Below are positions 52,380 to 61,809 of a stretch of DNA of 64,000 nt, piece by piece. Every line of letters begins with the position of its first letter. Position 1 is the first letter of the stretch. The position numbers and the translations under genes were made by a program. The stretch is from Streptomyces fuscichromogenes (GTDB lineage Bacteria; Actinomycetota; Actinomycetes; Streptomycetales; Streptomycetaceae): assembly GCF_014645815.1 (NCBI RefSeq), contig NZ_BMML01000024.1, positions 1-64,000 of the forward strand. The letters run 5' to 3'. The notes under the pieces are model-generated. The model was not told where the DNA came from and ran no database searches. It was given only the letters and a program-made list of their open reading frames with translations.

Positions 52380-54575
52380 TCAGTCCCCCTTTTCTTCTCC
52401 CTCGGGGTGCTGGCCTGCGCAGATGGCCAGAACATCGGCTCCGTAACGGTTGAGCTTGCGCATCCCGACACCGGGGATGCGGGCCAGCTCGCGGTCGTCG
52501 CCCGGGGCGCTCTCGGCGATGGCCATCAGCGTCCTGTCGGTGAAGACGCAGAAGGCGGGCTGACCGCTGAGCCGGGCCTGGTCCGCACGCCACTCGCGTA
52601 GCCGTTCGTAGAGTCCCTCGTCCATGTCGGACGGGCAGCCGTCACAGCGCATCAGTTTCATCTCGCCGGCGTCGGTCAGCGTGCGCCCGCAGACCCGGCA
52701 GCGGGCGGGGGTGCGCTGGGTGCGCCGGGGCGCGGCCGCGGGGCCGCCGGTGAAGCCGCGTTCGACGCCTCCGCCACCGGCGTTGCCGGCCCGGCCGACG
52801 GTGCCGGTGGAACCGGGGCGCAGACCGTCCAGGAAGCGGCTGGGTCTGCGGCCGGGTCTGCCGCCGGGGGTGCGGGAGAGGGACCAGGAGACATGGAGCC
52901 GTTCCCTGGCGCGGGTCACGCCCACATAGAGGAGACGGCGCTCCTCCTCGATCTGTTCGTCGGTCTTCGCATAGGTGATCGGCATCATGCCCTCGGCGAC
53001 GCCGACCAGGAAGACGACGTCCCACTCCAGGCCCTTCGCCGAGTGCAGGGAGGCGAGGGTGACGCCCTGGACGGTCGGGGCGTGCTGGGCCCCCGCGCGC
53101 TCGTCGAGTTCGGCGACGAAGTCGGCGAGGGTGGCGGCGGGTCGGCCCACGGCGACGTCATGGGCCAGGTTGACCAGAGCGGCCAGCGACTCCCAGCGTT
53201 CCCGGACCGCTCCGGAGCCGGCCGGGGGCTCGGTGGTCCAGCCCTCCCCGGAGAGGACCGCGCGTACCTGGGAGGGCAGGTCCACGGTGTCGTCGAGCAG
53301 CGCGTCGTTGCCGCCGAAGCGGGCGGCGGCGCGCAGGGCGACGCCCGCCTTGCGGACCTCGGGCCGGTCGAAGAACCGCTCGGCACCGCGCAGCTGGTAG
53401 GGCACTCCGGCGTCGGCGAGGGCCTGCTCGTACGTCTCTGACTGGGCGTTGGTGCGGAACAGCACGGCGATCTCGGCGGCCGGCACCCCGGCGCCGACCA
53501 GCTCCCGGATGCGGCGGGCGGCGCCCTCGGCCTCGGCGGGCTCGTCGGTGAACTCGGTGTACACGGGCTCGGGTCCGGCGGGGCGTTGGGAGACCAGCTC
53601 CAGACGGTGGTCCGCGGCGCGGCCGCTGGCCTGGGCCAGCAGACCGTTGGCGAGGCGGACGACCTGGGGTGTGGAGCGGTAGTCGCGGACCAGCTTGACG
53701 ACGGTGGCCCCGGGGTGGCGGGTGCGGAAGTCCAGCAGATGGTCGGGGGTTGCTCCCGTGAACGAGTAGATGGTCTGGCTGGCGTCGCCGACGACGCACA
53801 GGCTGTCGCGGTCGCCGAGCCACAGCTCCAGCAGCCGCTGCTGGAGCGGGCTGACGTCCTGGTACTCGTCGACGACGAAGTGCTGGTACTGGGCGCGGAC
53901 CTGTTCGGCGATGTCGTGCCGGTCCTGGAGGATGCCGACGGTCAGCAGCAGGACGTCCTCGAAGTCGATCACGGAGCGGTCGCGCTTGAGATCCTCGTAG
54001 ACCGAGTAGAGCTGGGCGATCTCTGCGGGGTCGCGGGGGGCCTCCCGGCCGGCCTTCACGGCTGCGAGGGGATAGTCGGCGGGGACGGTCCGGGTGACCT
54101 TGGACCACTCGATCTCGGCGGTGACGTCCCGCAGCTCGCCCCGGTCGAGGCGGATGCGGCAGGCGGCGGCCGCGTCGGCGACGAGCTGGATCTTGCGGTC
54201 GACGAGCCGAGGCAGGGATCCACCGATCGCTTTCGGCCAGAAGAACTGGAGCTGGCGCAGCGCGGCCGAGTGGAAGGTACGGGCCTGCACGCCCTGGGCG
54301 CCGAGCTGGCGCAGCCGGCCGCGCATCTCCCCGGCGGCGCGGTTGGTGAAGGTGACGGCGAGCACGCTGGACGGCTGGAGGATGCCTGCCCGCACCCCGT
54401 AGGCGATCCGGTGGGTGATCGCCCGGGTCTTGCCGGTACCGGCTCCGGCCAGCACGCACACGGGACCGCGCAGGGCGGTCGCCACCGCGCGCTGCTCGGG
54501 GTCGAGCCCTTCGAGCACCGCGTCGGCAGAGTCCGGTACCGGCGGGAAGAGGGAGGAGTGCGTTGCTGCTGTCAC
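52380..54575 (-). CDS. uvrD2: ATP-dependent DNA helicase UvrD2 type
   Basis: A 731-residue SF1A helicase. Walker A is LAGAGTGKTR (about 42-51), Walker B-type DEYQD, and later VTLASLHSAKGLEWD and VGVTRAR. A zinc module CRVC/CDGC (about 635-660) and an HRDC domain at the C-terminus mark the actinobacterial UvrD2 subtype. It unwinds DNA in repair. The GTG at 54575 has little ribosome-site support. It ends just upstream of the wblC promoter on the same strand. Confidence 0.93.
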   Translation of the reverse strand: MTAATHSSLFPPVPDSADAVLEGLDPEQRAVATALRGPVCVLAGAGTGKTRAITHRIAYGVRAGILQPSSVLAVTFTNRAAGEMRGRLRQLGAQGVQARTFHSAALRQLQFFWPKAIGGSLPRLVDRKIQLVADAAAACRIRLDRGELRDVTAEIEWSKVTRTVPADYPLAAVKAGREAPRDPAEIAQLYSVYEDLKRDRSVIDFEDVLLLTVGILQDRHDIAEQVRAQYQHFVVDEYQDVSPLQQRLLELWLGDRDSLCVVGDASQTIYSFTGATPDHLLDFRTRHPGATVVKLVRDYRSTPQVVRLANGLLAQASGRAADHRLELVSQRPAGPEPVYTEFTDEPAEAEGAARRIRELVGAGVPAAEIAVLFRTNAQSETYEQALADAGVPYQLRGAERFFDRPEVRKAGVALRAAARFGGNDALLDDTVDLPSQVRAVLSGEGWTTEPPAGSGAVRERWESLAALVNLAHDVAVGRPAATLADFVAELDERAGAQHAPTVQGVTLASLHSAKGLEWDVVFLVGVAEGMMPITYAKTDEQIEEERRLLYVGVTRARERLHVSWSLSRTPGGRPGRRPSRFLDGLRPGSTGTVGRAGNAGGGGVERGFTGGPAAAPRRTQRTPARCRVCGRTLTDAGEMKLMRCDGCPSDMDEGLYERLREWRADQARLSGQPAFCVFTDRTLMAIAESAPGDDRELARIPGVGMRKLNRYGADVLAICAGQHPEGEEKGD

Positions 54576-54648
54576 ATGGCCATGCTGCCAGGTCGCCGGA
54601 GACGGCTGCGCCGGTTGTCCACAGGCAGCCCCACGCAGTCGTACTTAT

Positions 54649-54701
54649 GCGGCAGGCGTCCCTCGGGGCCGGCTTGCGCGGCAGGCGTCCCTCGGGGCCG
54701 G
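54649..54701. repeat. Direct repeat upstream of mycoredoxin gene
   Basis: Two exact copies of a 24-bp sequence containing GGCAGGCGTCCCTCGGGGCC (54649-54672 and 54678-54701), 29 bp apart. They abut the SigR-type promoter of the mycoredoxin gene. Confidence 0.85.
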
Positions 54702-54707
54702 TGCCGC

Positions 54708-54734
54708 GGGAATGGCGGACGGGTCCGCTACGTT
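54708..54734 (+). promoter_or_regulatory. SigR-type promoter of mycoredoxin gene
   Basis: GGGAAT at 54708-54713 and GTT at 54732-54734, exactly 18 bp apart, a full match to the SigR consensus. The start codon is 49 bp downstream. Supports membership of the thiol-stress regulon. Confidence 0.85.
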
Positions 54735-54782
54735 CCCTTCCTGGACGACCTTCCCCCGACCTGCCGAAGGAGTGCGAGCGAG

Positions 54783-55025
54783 ATGCAGGGCACTGTGACG
54801 ATGTACAGCACCACGTGGTGCGGCTACTGCCGCCGGCTGAAGAGCCAGATGGACCGCGAGGGCATCGCGTACACCGAGATCAACATCGAGCAGGACCCGG
54901 AGTCGGCCGCGTTCGTGGAGAAGGCGAATGGCGGAAACCAGACGGTCCCCACGGTGCTCTTCGCCGACGGCTCGACGCTGACGAACCCGTCGCTGGCCCA
55001 GGTGAAGCAGAAGGTCAGCGCGTAG
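54783..55025 (+). CDS. Mycoredoxin (glutaredoxin-like, CGYC)
   Basis: An 80-residue glutaredoxin-fold protein with active site TTWCGYC (Cys13, Cys16), cis-Pro in QTVPTVLF and the GSTLTNP loop. CGYC is characteristic of actinobacterial mycoredoxins, which reduce mycothiol-protein disulfides. It is preceded by a SigR-type promoter. ATG at 54783. Confidence 0.93.
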   Translation: MQGTVTMYSTTWCGYCRRLKSQMDREGIAYTEINIEQDPESAAFVEKANGGNQTVPTVLFADGSTLTNPSLAQVKQKVSA

Positions 55026-55058
55026 GTCTCGCTCGCACGAGGCGGTTCCTGATCCTGT

Positions 55059-55682
55059 TCAGGGACCGCCTTCGCGCGTTCCGCCCGGCTTGTCCCACAC
55101 CAGGGTGTAGCGCCACAGCAGCCGGCGCCGGAACCGGCGGCCGGGGAGCAGGTGCGCGGTGGCCCGCCGGACCTCTCCCCAGTGCATGGCGGAGTCCTCG
55201 ACGGGCATCCCCCGCGGAGCCCGCTTGCCGCCCCGCAGACGTGTGTTCCACCGGCTCGCGGGGACTCCGCAGCCGCTGATCACCCAGTCCAGCGGGGTGT
55301 GGTTGTAGGCCATGCCGACGACGACCAGCCGGCCGCCGGGCGCGAGCAGCGCCACCAGTCGGTCGATCGCGTCGTCGAAGGGGGCGTGGTGGATGACGGC
55401 GACCGCGCTGACGAAGTCGTAGCCCTCCTGGTCGAGGGCGGTGCCGTCGAGGTAGTCGGCCTCCAGGAAGGTGACGCTCCCGGCGGCCCGCCTGCGTGCC
55501 TGCCTGATCATCTCCGCCGACCGGTCCACGCCGGTCACCGACTCCGCCCTGGTCGCGAGCTTGGCGGCCAGCACGCCGTCGCCGCAGCCGACGTCCAGGG
55601 CGGTGCGGCAGCCTTCCGGTACCGCGTCCAGCACCACGGGGTGGTAGTGGACGTTGTGGTTCCAGTACTCCTCCGCGGTCAT
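55059..55682 (-). CDS. Class I SAM-dependent methyltransferase
   Basis: A 207-residue methyltransferase. The SAM motif is ALDVGCGDGVLAAKLA (about 28-43), followed by VDRSAEMI and ADYLDG. The C-terminal half contains a basic lid region. Substrate unknown. It is followed in the same transcript direction by nothing close; upstream is nudC. Confidence 0.88.
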   Translation of the reverse strand: MTAEEYWNHNVHYHPVVLDAVPEGCRTALDVGCGDGVLAAKLATRAESVTGVDRSAEMIRQARRRAAGSVTFLEADYLDGTALDQEGYDFVSAVAVIHHAPFDDAIDRLVALLAPGGRLVVVGMAYNHTPLDWVISGCGVPASRWNTRLRGGKRAPRGMPVEDSAMHWGEVRRATAHLLPGRRFRRRLLWRYTLVWDKPGGTREGGP

Positions 55683-55695
55683 GACGGCCGTCTTC

Positions 55696-56640
55696 TCAGA
55701 CGAAGCTCCTCGTCGGCAGCGGCTTGCCGTACCACATCTCGATCAGCCGGGCCGCGATCGAGATGCCGTACGGCGGCAGGACGTCGCCGGACTCGAAGGC
55801 GGCACCCAGCTCGTCGCGGGAGAACCAGCGGGCCTCGTGGATCTCGTCGCCGTCGACGTCGATCTCGGTCGAGGTCGCGCGGGCCATGAAGCCGAGCATC
55901 AGGCTGGACGGGAACGGCCAGGGCTGGCTGGCGACGTACTCGACCGGGCCGACGGTGATCCCGGCCTCCTCGAAGACCTCGCGGCGCACCGCCTGCTCGA
56001 TGGACTCTCCGGGCTCCACGAAACCGGCGAGCGTGGAGAAGCGGCCTTCGGGCCAGTGCACCTGGCGGCCGAGCAGGATGCGGTCGTCCTCGTCGGTGAC
56101 GGCCATGATCACGGCGGGGTCGGTGCGCGGGTAGTGCTCGGCGCCGCAGGCCGGGCAGCGGCGGATGTGGCCGGCGGCGGCGATGACCGTGCGCTCGCCG
56201 CAGCGGGAGCAGAAGCGGTGGGTGCGCTGCCAGTTCTCCAGGCCGACCGCGTGCACCATGAGGCCCACGTCGCGCGGTGACAGCAGCAGTCCGGCCTCGC
56301 GCAGGCCCGCGGGGCGTGCGGACTGGTCGATGCGGCCGGGCAGGGCGTCCTTCTGGAGCGCGAAGTAGCTGACTCCGTCCTCGTCGGTGCCGAGGAAGTA
56401 GCGGTGTGCCTCGGTGAGGGGGGCCTCGAACGAGGGCGTCATGACGAGTTCGGTGCGGCCGTCGGGCGTCTCGTCGATGAGGACCTGGCCGCCGGAGACC
56501 ACGAAACAGCGGGTGTCGGGGTGGCTCCACGCCGCCGCGAGCCAGGCCTCGTCGAGCCGGTGGTGGGCGGCGCGGTCGATGCCGCTCGGGGCGGTGAGCG
56601 AAATCGGGCGGTCGGCGGTGTGGTCGGTCCAGGTGGTCAC
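55696..56640 (-). CDS. nudC: NAD+/NADH pyrophosphatase NudC type
   Basis: A 314-residue NudC-like NUDIX enzyme. Zinc module CSRC/CPAC, Nudix box GFVEPGESIEQAVRREVFEEAGI and the family-specific SQPWPFPSSLM are all intact. It cleaves NAD(H) and can remove NAD caps from RNA (family knowledge). GTG at 56640 is the chosen start; the open frame beyond it is a shadow of the peptidase gene. It is 13 bp upstream of the methyltransferase gene. Confidence 0.93.
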   Translation of the reverse strand: MTTWTDHTADRPISLTAPSGIDRAAHHRLDEAWLAAAWSHPDTRCFVVSGGQVLIDETPDGRTELVMTPSFEAPLTEAHRYFLGTDEDGVSYFALQKDALPGRIDQSARPAGLREAGLLLSPRDVGLMVHAVGLENWQRTHRFCSRCGERTVIAAAGHIRRCPACGAEHYPRTDPAVIMAVTDEDDRILLGRQVHWPEGRFSTLAGFVEPGESIEQAVRREVFEEAGITVGPVEYVASQPWPFPSSLMLGFMARATSTEIDVDGDEIHEARWFSRDELGAAFESGDVLPPYGISIAARLIEMWYGKPLPTRSFV

Positions 56641-56795
56641 GGGTGCTTCCAACTCCCCCAGTGCAACGGATGTTTCAACGGGCGGTTCAGCGGGACGTAG
56701 GGCGGCAGGAGACCGGGTCGGACGGGGGCGGGGCGGACGGGGCGGTCCTTCCAGTGTGCCCCGTCGGCGATGGCGCCCCGGACGACGTCGGTGGC

Positions 56796-58199
56796 TCAGG
56801 GCGCACGGCGCCAGTTCTCGGCGAGGTCGCCCCACAGGTAGGCGCTGGTCTCGACGCCTTTGAGGAGGAGGTCCAGCTCGACCTTCTCGTTCGGGGCGTG
56901 CCAGCCGTCGGAGGGGACGGAGATGCCCAGGAAGAGGACGGGTGCGCCCAGGACGTCCTGGAGGTCCGCGGCGGGCCCCGAGCCACCCGAACGGGTGAAC
57001 CGGACCGGTCCCTCGAAGGCCCGGCCCATGGCTCGGGCCAGCGACTGGAGACCTGGGTGGTCGAGCGGGGTCAGGCACGGGCGGGTGGCCGGCAGGAAGG
57101 TGATCTCGGCGCGGATCCCGGCGGGGATCCGCTCGGCGGCCCAGGCGCGGACGATCTTCTCCACGTGGTCGGGGTCCTGCCCGGCGACCAGCCGGAACGA
57201 CAGCTTCAGCAGCGCCGAGGACGGAATGATCGTCTTGCTGCCGGGGCCCTGGTAGCCGCCGCCGATGCCGTTGACCTCGGCGGTGGGGCGGGCCCAGACG
57301 CGCTCCAGGGTGGTGTGCCCGGCCTCGCCCTCGGTGGCGTACGAGTGCGCTTCGCGCAGCCAGCTCTCCTCGTCGAAGGGCAGCTCGGCCCAGAGCTGCC
57401 GCTCGCGGTCGCTCAGCTCCACGATGCCGTCGTAGAAGCCGGGGATCGCCACGCGCGCGTGCTCGTCGTGCAGCGCGGCGACGAGACGGGCGGCGACGGT
57501 GGCCGGGTTGGGGACGGCGCCGCCGAAGGCACCGGAGTGGATGTCCTGGTCGGGGCCGTGCAGGACGATCTGGCACTCGGCGAGCCCGCGCATGCCGGTG
57601 CACACCGTGGGGGTGTCCTCGGACCACATACCGGTGTCGGAGACGATCACGGCGTCGGCGGCGAGCCGGTCCGCGCGGTCCTCGACGAGGGCACGGAAGT
57701 GCGGGGAGCCGGACTCCTCCTCGCCCTCGATCAGCAGCTTCAGGTTGACCGCGGGGGCGGTGCGGCCGGTGGCGGCGAGGTGGGCGCGGACGCCGAGTGT
57801 GTGGAAGAACACCTGGCCCTTGTCGTCGGCCGCCCCGCGCGCGTAGAGGCGGTTCTCCCGGACGACGGGCTCGAAGGGGTCGGTGTCCCAGCCGTCCTCG
57901 CGGGCGGCGGGCTGGACGTCGTGGTGGCCGTAGACGAGGACCGTGGGTGCCTCGGGGTCGTCGGCGGGCCACTCGGCGAAGACGGCCGGGGCGCCCGGTG
58001 TCTCCCAGACCTCGGCGGTCGGGAAGCCGGTCTCCGTGAGTCTGGCGGCGAGCCAGTCGGCGCTGCGGCGTACATCGGCGGCGTGGTCGGGCTGGGCCGA
58101 CACGGAGGGGATGCGCAGCCATTCGGCGAGGTCGTCGAGGAAGGCGGCGCGATGCTGCTCGATGTACGTACGGACGGCGCTGTCCGGGGTCTGGCTCAT
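56796..58199 (-). CDS. M20 family dipeptidase
   Basis: A 467-residue M20 metallopeptidase. The metal ligands are visible: GHHDVQ, ADDKGQ, EGEEESGS, and a C-terminal His in DGWHAPNE. A lid/dimerisation domain sits in the middle. Substrate is probably dipeptides or acylated amino acids; family carnosinase-like members are close. ATG at 58199 is chosen over an upstream start in the same frame. Confidence 0.9.
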   Translation of the reverse strand: MSQTPDSAVRTYIEQHRAAFLDDLAEWLRIPSVSAQPDHAADVRRSADWLAARLTETGFPTAEVWETPGAPAVFAEWPADDPEAPTVLVYGHHDVQPAAREDGWDTDPFEPVVRENRLYARGAADDKGQVFFHTLGVRAHLAATGRTAPAVNLKLLIEGEEESGSPHFRALVEDRADRLAADAVIVSDTGMWSEDTPTVCTGMRGLAECQIVLHGPDQDIHSGAFGGAVPNPATVAARLVAALHDEHARVAIPGFYDGIVELSDRERQLWAELPFDEESWLREAHSYATEGEAGHTTLERVWARPTAEVNGIGGGYQGPGSKTIIPSSALLKLSFRLVAGQDPDHVEKIVRAWAAERIPAGIRAEITFLPATRPCLTPLDHPGLQSLARAMGRAFEGPVRFTRSGGSGPAADLQDVLGAPVLFLGISVPSDGWHAPNEKVELDLLLKGVETSAYLWGDLAENWRRAP

Positions 58200-58209
58200 G
58201 GTCACGAGC

Positions 58210-61200
58210 CTATCGGCCCGGACCGACATCCTCGGCGGGCGATTCGTCACACTCGGTTTGTCCGACGATCAGTCTTTCCAGGCCGGCCCGGTCCGGCAGA
58301 CTGTCGGGTCGTTCGACCTCGCCGGTGCGCACGTGCACGAACGCGACCGTGACCGACTCGGGCGGCACGCCCTGCTGCTCGGCCCAGCCGATCCGGTAGA
58401 TCGCCAGCTGGAGCGGGTCCGCGGCGCGGGTGCGGCTGGTCTTCCAGTCGACGATCTCGTAGGTCGCGCCGTCCTCGTGGTCCGTCCGGTAGACGGCGTC
58501 GATACGGCCTCTGACGACCCGGCCCGCGAGGGCGAGCTGGAAGGGGGCCTCGACACGGTAGGGCGTGCGGTGCGCGTACTCGGTGCGTTCGAAGGCCTCC
58601 TTGAGTGCTTCGAGGTCGCGTTCGTCGGCGATCTCGGCGTCACTGCCGGGCAGTTCGTCGGGCTCCAGCATGGGCAGCATGAGTTCCTCGAAGCGCGCCT
58701 CGACCCAGGCGTGGAACCGGGTGCCCCGGCGCGCGGCCGGTTGCGGAGGGCGTGGCATGGGGCGCGCGAGTTCCTGTGCGAGCCCGTCCGGGTCCTCGGC
58801 CAGCCGCATCAGCTGGGTGGCGGAGAGGGTGGCCGGCAGCGGGACGTCGGTGACGTTCCGGCGGGCGCGCAGCAGTTCGCCGGTGAGCGCGTCGAGGTCG
58901 CGGTCCCAGGACGCGACCGCGCGGGCCTCCTCGGGGGTGAGGAGGGTGCCCTCGGCGTCCGGCACGCGCGCGCGTCCGGGTCCGGGTACGGATTCGGCGT
59001 CGGGTTCCGGGATGTGCTCGTGCGCCGGCGTGCGTGGGGGCGTGCGCTCGGCGGGCGTGAGCTGGTGCGGGACCGTGGGGCGGTCGCTGCTCCAGGAGTC
59101 CCAGTCGGCGGAGTCCGTGTCCGGCAGGGCGTCCTCGTAGGGGTCGGGTTCCTCGTCCTCGGGCGGCGGGGGCCAGTCCGGGTCCTCGACGACGGCCGGG
59201 TCGTGTGCGGCGGGAGCGTCTCCCCCGGTTCCGGCCGTGAGCGCGTCCAGGTGGGCGAGCACGGTCTCGGCGGCCGCGCGGCGGCGGGCCAGGGCGGCCG
59301 CGTCCAGGGGCAGCGGCCACACCTGGTCGGCGCCCGCCGTGTGCAGGGCGGGGTTCTCCTCGCCGTCCTCCGGTTCGTCGGCCCAGGCCTCGATCTCGCC
59401 GTAGCCGGCGGCACAGTGGCCGTACAGGTCCTTGAGGAAGTCGGACGGGCCGCGCGGCTTCTTCTGGTTGGGGCCCCACCAGTGACCGGAGCCGAGGAGC
59501 AGCGAGCGGGGGCGGGTGAAGGTGACGTAGCCGAGGCGGAGTTCCTCGGTGTGCTGGTGGTCCTTCATGGCCTCGTGGAAGGCCTTCATGCCGCGCGAGT
59601 CCCAGGCCTCGACGTCGGGCAGGGTGGCGGTGTCGCCGCGCAGGGCGTGCGGGAGCACCTTGGCCTGGGCGGTCCACTTCTCGCGCCCCTGGCTGCTCGG
59701 GAAGGTGCCCTTGACCAGTCCGGGGACGGCGACGACGTCCCACTCCAGGCCCTTGGACTTGTGCGCGGTGAGGACCTTGACGGTGTTCTCGCCGCCGGGC
59801 AGGGCGTTGTCGAGGCCCTTCTCGTACTGGGCGGCGGTGCGCAGGAAGCCGAGGAAGGCGAGCAGCGTCGCCTCCTGGTCGCCGGCCGCGAAGGAGGCGG
59901 CGACGTCCAGGAAGTTGGACAGGGTCTCGCGGCGGCGGGCGGCCAGCGCGTGCGGGGAGGCCGACAGCTCCACCTCCAGGCCGGTGACCGCGAGGACCCG
60001 GTGCAGGACGTCCATCAGCGGGTCGGACAGGGAGCGGCGCAGCTCGCGCAGCTCGGTGGCGAGGCGGGCGAACCGCACGCGCGCGTCCGGGGAGAACGGC
60101 AGCCCGTCGTCCCCCTGTCCGAGCCGGTCGCCGTCGAACGGCAGCTCCAGGAACGTGTCCAGGGCGTCCGCGAGGGATATCACCTCGGCGGGGTCGACCC
60201 CTTCGACGGCCTCGGCGAGCCTGCGGTCCGGGGCGTCGGCGTCGCCCACGCGCGCGTGGGTCACCAGCAGCCGGGCGCGGCGGCCGAGGAGGGCGAGGTC
60301 ACGCGGGCCGATGCGCCAGCGCGGGCCGGTCAGCAGCCGGACCAGGGAGGCGTTGGCGCCCGGGTCCTGGAGCACCTCGCAGACGGCGACGAGGTCGGCG
60401 ACCTCTGGCAGGTGCAGCAGCCCGGAGAGGCCGACCACCTCGACCGGGACGTCACGGGCGACGAGGGCGCCCTGGATCTCCGCGAAGTCGGTCGCCGTAC
60501 GGCACAGGACCGCGATCTCGGCGGGCGCCGTGCCGGTGCGGACGAGGTGGGCGACCGAGTCGGCGATCCACTCCATCTCCTCGGCGTGGGTGCGCAGCAG
60601 GGCGCAGCGGACCATGCCGTCGCGTTCCGCGCCCGGGGCGGGGCGGAGGGCCTCCACGCCCGCGTGCATGGCGCGCAGCGGCTCGGCGAGGCCGTTGGCG
60701 AGGTCGAGGAGGCGGCCGCCGCTGCGGCGGTTCTCGCTGAGCGCCTGGCGGGTGGCCGGGCGCCCGTCGGCGTGCGCGAAGTGCTCGGGGAAGTCGTCCA
60801 GGTTGGCGACGGAGGCGCCGCGCCAGCCGTAGATGGCCTGGCAGGGGTCGCCGACCGCGGTCACCGGGTGCCCGGTGCCGGCGCCGAACAGGCCCGCCAG
60901 CAGCACCCGCTGGGCCACCGAGGTGTCCTGGTACTCGTCGAGGAGCACGACCCGGAACTCGTCGCGCAGCAGCCGGCCCACCTCGGCGATGCCGGCCAGC
61001 GCCGCGGACAGCGCGATCTGGTCGCCGAAGTCGAGCAGGTCCCGCTCGCGCTTGGCGGCCCGGTAACGGACGACGAGTTCGGCCAGTTCGCGGCGGGCGG
61101 CGGCCGCCTCGGGGACCTTGCGCAGGTCGGCGTTGCCGAGCTTGACCGCTGCCAGGGTGTTCAGCAGACCGGCGTCCCAGGCCCGCAGGTCCTCGGGGCT

Positions 61201-61746
61201 CACCAGGTGTTCGGCGAGCTCGGAGTCGAGAGTGAGCAGGTCGCTGACCAGGTCGGCGAAGGAGCGGGTGAGGGCCGGGTAGGGGCCGGGGGCCTCGCGC
61301 AGCACGCGCGCGGCGAGCTGGTAGCGGGTGGCGTCGGCGAGCAGCCGGGAGGTCGGCTCCAGGCCGATGCGCAGGCCGTGGTCGGTCAGCAGCCGCCCCG
61401 CGAAGGCGTGGTAGGTGGAGATGACCGGCTCGCCGGGCGGGTTGTCCGGATCGATGACGTCGGGGTCGGTGACACCGGCCCTGACGAGCGCCTTGCGGAC
61501 GCGTTCGGCCAGCTCACCGGCCGCCTTGTTGGTGAAGGTCAGGCCGAGGACCTGTTCCGGGGCCACCTGTCCGGTGCCGACCAGCCAGACCACGCGGGCC
61601 GCCATCACCGTCGTCTTGCCCGATCCGGCCCCGGCCACGATCACCTGCGGGGCGGGCGGCGCGGTGATGCAGGCCGTCTGCTCCGGGGTGAACGGGATGC
61701 CCAGGAGCTCCTTGAGCTGCTCGGGGTCGGTGATACGGGCGGACAT
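58210..61746 (-). CDS. adnB: Helicase-nuclease subunit AdnB (UvrD/RecB-like)
   Basis: A 1178-residue SF1 helicase fused to a RecB-type nuclease. Walker A VAGAGSGKTT near residue 37-46; DEYQD; VLTAHKSKGLEWD; then an acidic, Pro-rich linker (about 850-930) and the nuclease motif EIVDWKTS with GRIDAVYR. With AdnA it forms the mycobacterial-type AdnAB motor that resects double-strand breaks (established). The start at 61746 lacks a clear ribosome site; a longer TTG start at 61794 is possible. Confidence 0.92.
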   Translation of the reverse strand: MSARITDPEQLKELLGIPFTPEQTACITAPPAPQVIVAGAGSGKTTVMAARVVWLVGTGQVAPEQVLGLTFTNKAAGELAERVRKALVRAGVTDPDVIDPDNPPGEPVISTYHAFAGRLLTDHGLRIGLEPTSRLLADATRYQLAARVLREAPGPYPALTRSFADLVSDLLTLDSELAEHLVSPEDLRAWDAGLLNTLAAVKLGNADLRKVPEAAAARRELAELVVRYRAAKRERDLLDFGDQIALSAALAGIAEVGRLLRDEFRVVLLDEYQDTSVAQRVLLAGLFGAGTGHPVTAVGDPCQAIYGWRGASVANLDDFPEHFAHADGRPATRQALSENRRSGGRLLDLANGLAEPLRAMHAGVEALRPAPGAERDGMVRCALLRTHAEEMEWIADSVAHLVRTGTAPAEIAVLCRTATDFAEIQGALVARDVPVEVVGLSGLLHLPEVADLVAVCEVLQDPGANASLVRLLTGPRWRIGPRDLALLGRRARLLVTHARVGDADAPDRRLAEAVEGVDPAEVISLADALDTFLELPFDGDRLGQGDDGLPFSPDARVRFARLATELRELRRSLSDPLMDVLHRVLAVTGLEVELSASPHALAARRRETLSNFLDVAASFAAGDQEATLLAFLGFLRTAAQYEKGLDNALPGGENTVKVLTAHKSKGLEWDVVAVPGLVKGTFPSSQGREKWTAQAKVLPHALRGDTATLPDVEAWDSRGMKAFHEAMKDHQHTEELRLGYVTFTRPRSLLLGSGHWWGPNQKKPRGPSDFLKDLYGHCAAGYGEIEAWADEPEDGEENPALHTAGADQVWPLPLDAAALARRRAAAETVLAHLDALTAGTGGDAPAAHDPAVVEDPDWPPPPEDEEPDPYEDALPDTDSADWDSWSSDRPTVPHQLTPAERTPPRTPAHEHIPEPDAESVPGPGRARVPDAEGTLLTPEEARAVASWDRDLDALTGELLRARRNVTDVPLPATLSATQLMRLAEDPDGLAQELARPMPRPPQPAARRGTRFHAWVEARFEELMLPMLEPDELPGSDAEIADERDLEALKEAFERTEYAHRTPYRVEAPFQLALAGRVVRGRIDAVYRTDHEDGATYEIVDWKTSRTRAADPLQLAIYRIGWAEQQGVPPESVTVAFVHVRTGEVERPDSLPDRAGLERLIVGQTECDESPAEDVGPGR

Positions 61747-61809
61747 GAGGAGAGAGGCTAGCGGCGGGCACTGACAATCGGCGAAACGGCGCAATCGATG
61801 ACACAGCGC

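Noticed and set aside
55696..58122. Long minus-strand frame fusing nudC to 490 upstream codons
   Set aside because: The upstream part is an out-of-frame shadow of the M20 peptidase; NudC homology starts at the GTG near 56640.
57943..61761. Plus-strand 1272-residue open frame opposite adnB
   Set aside because: Compositional shadow of adnB, which has full helicase and nuclease motifs; no domain or ribosome site.
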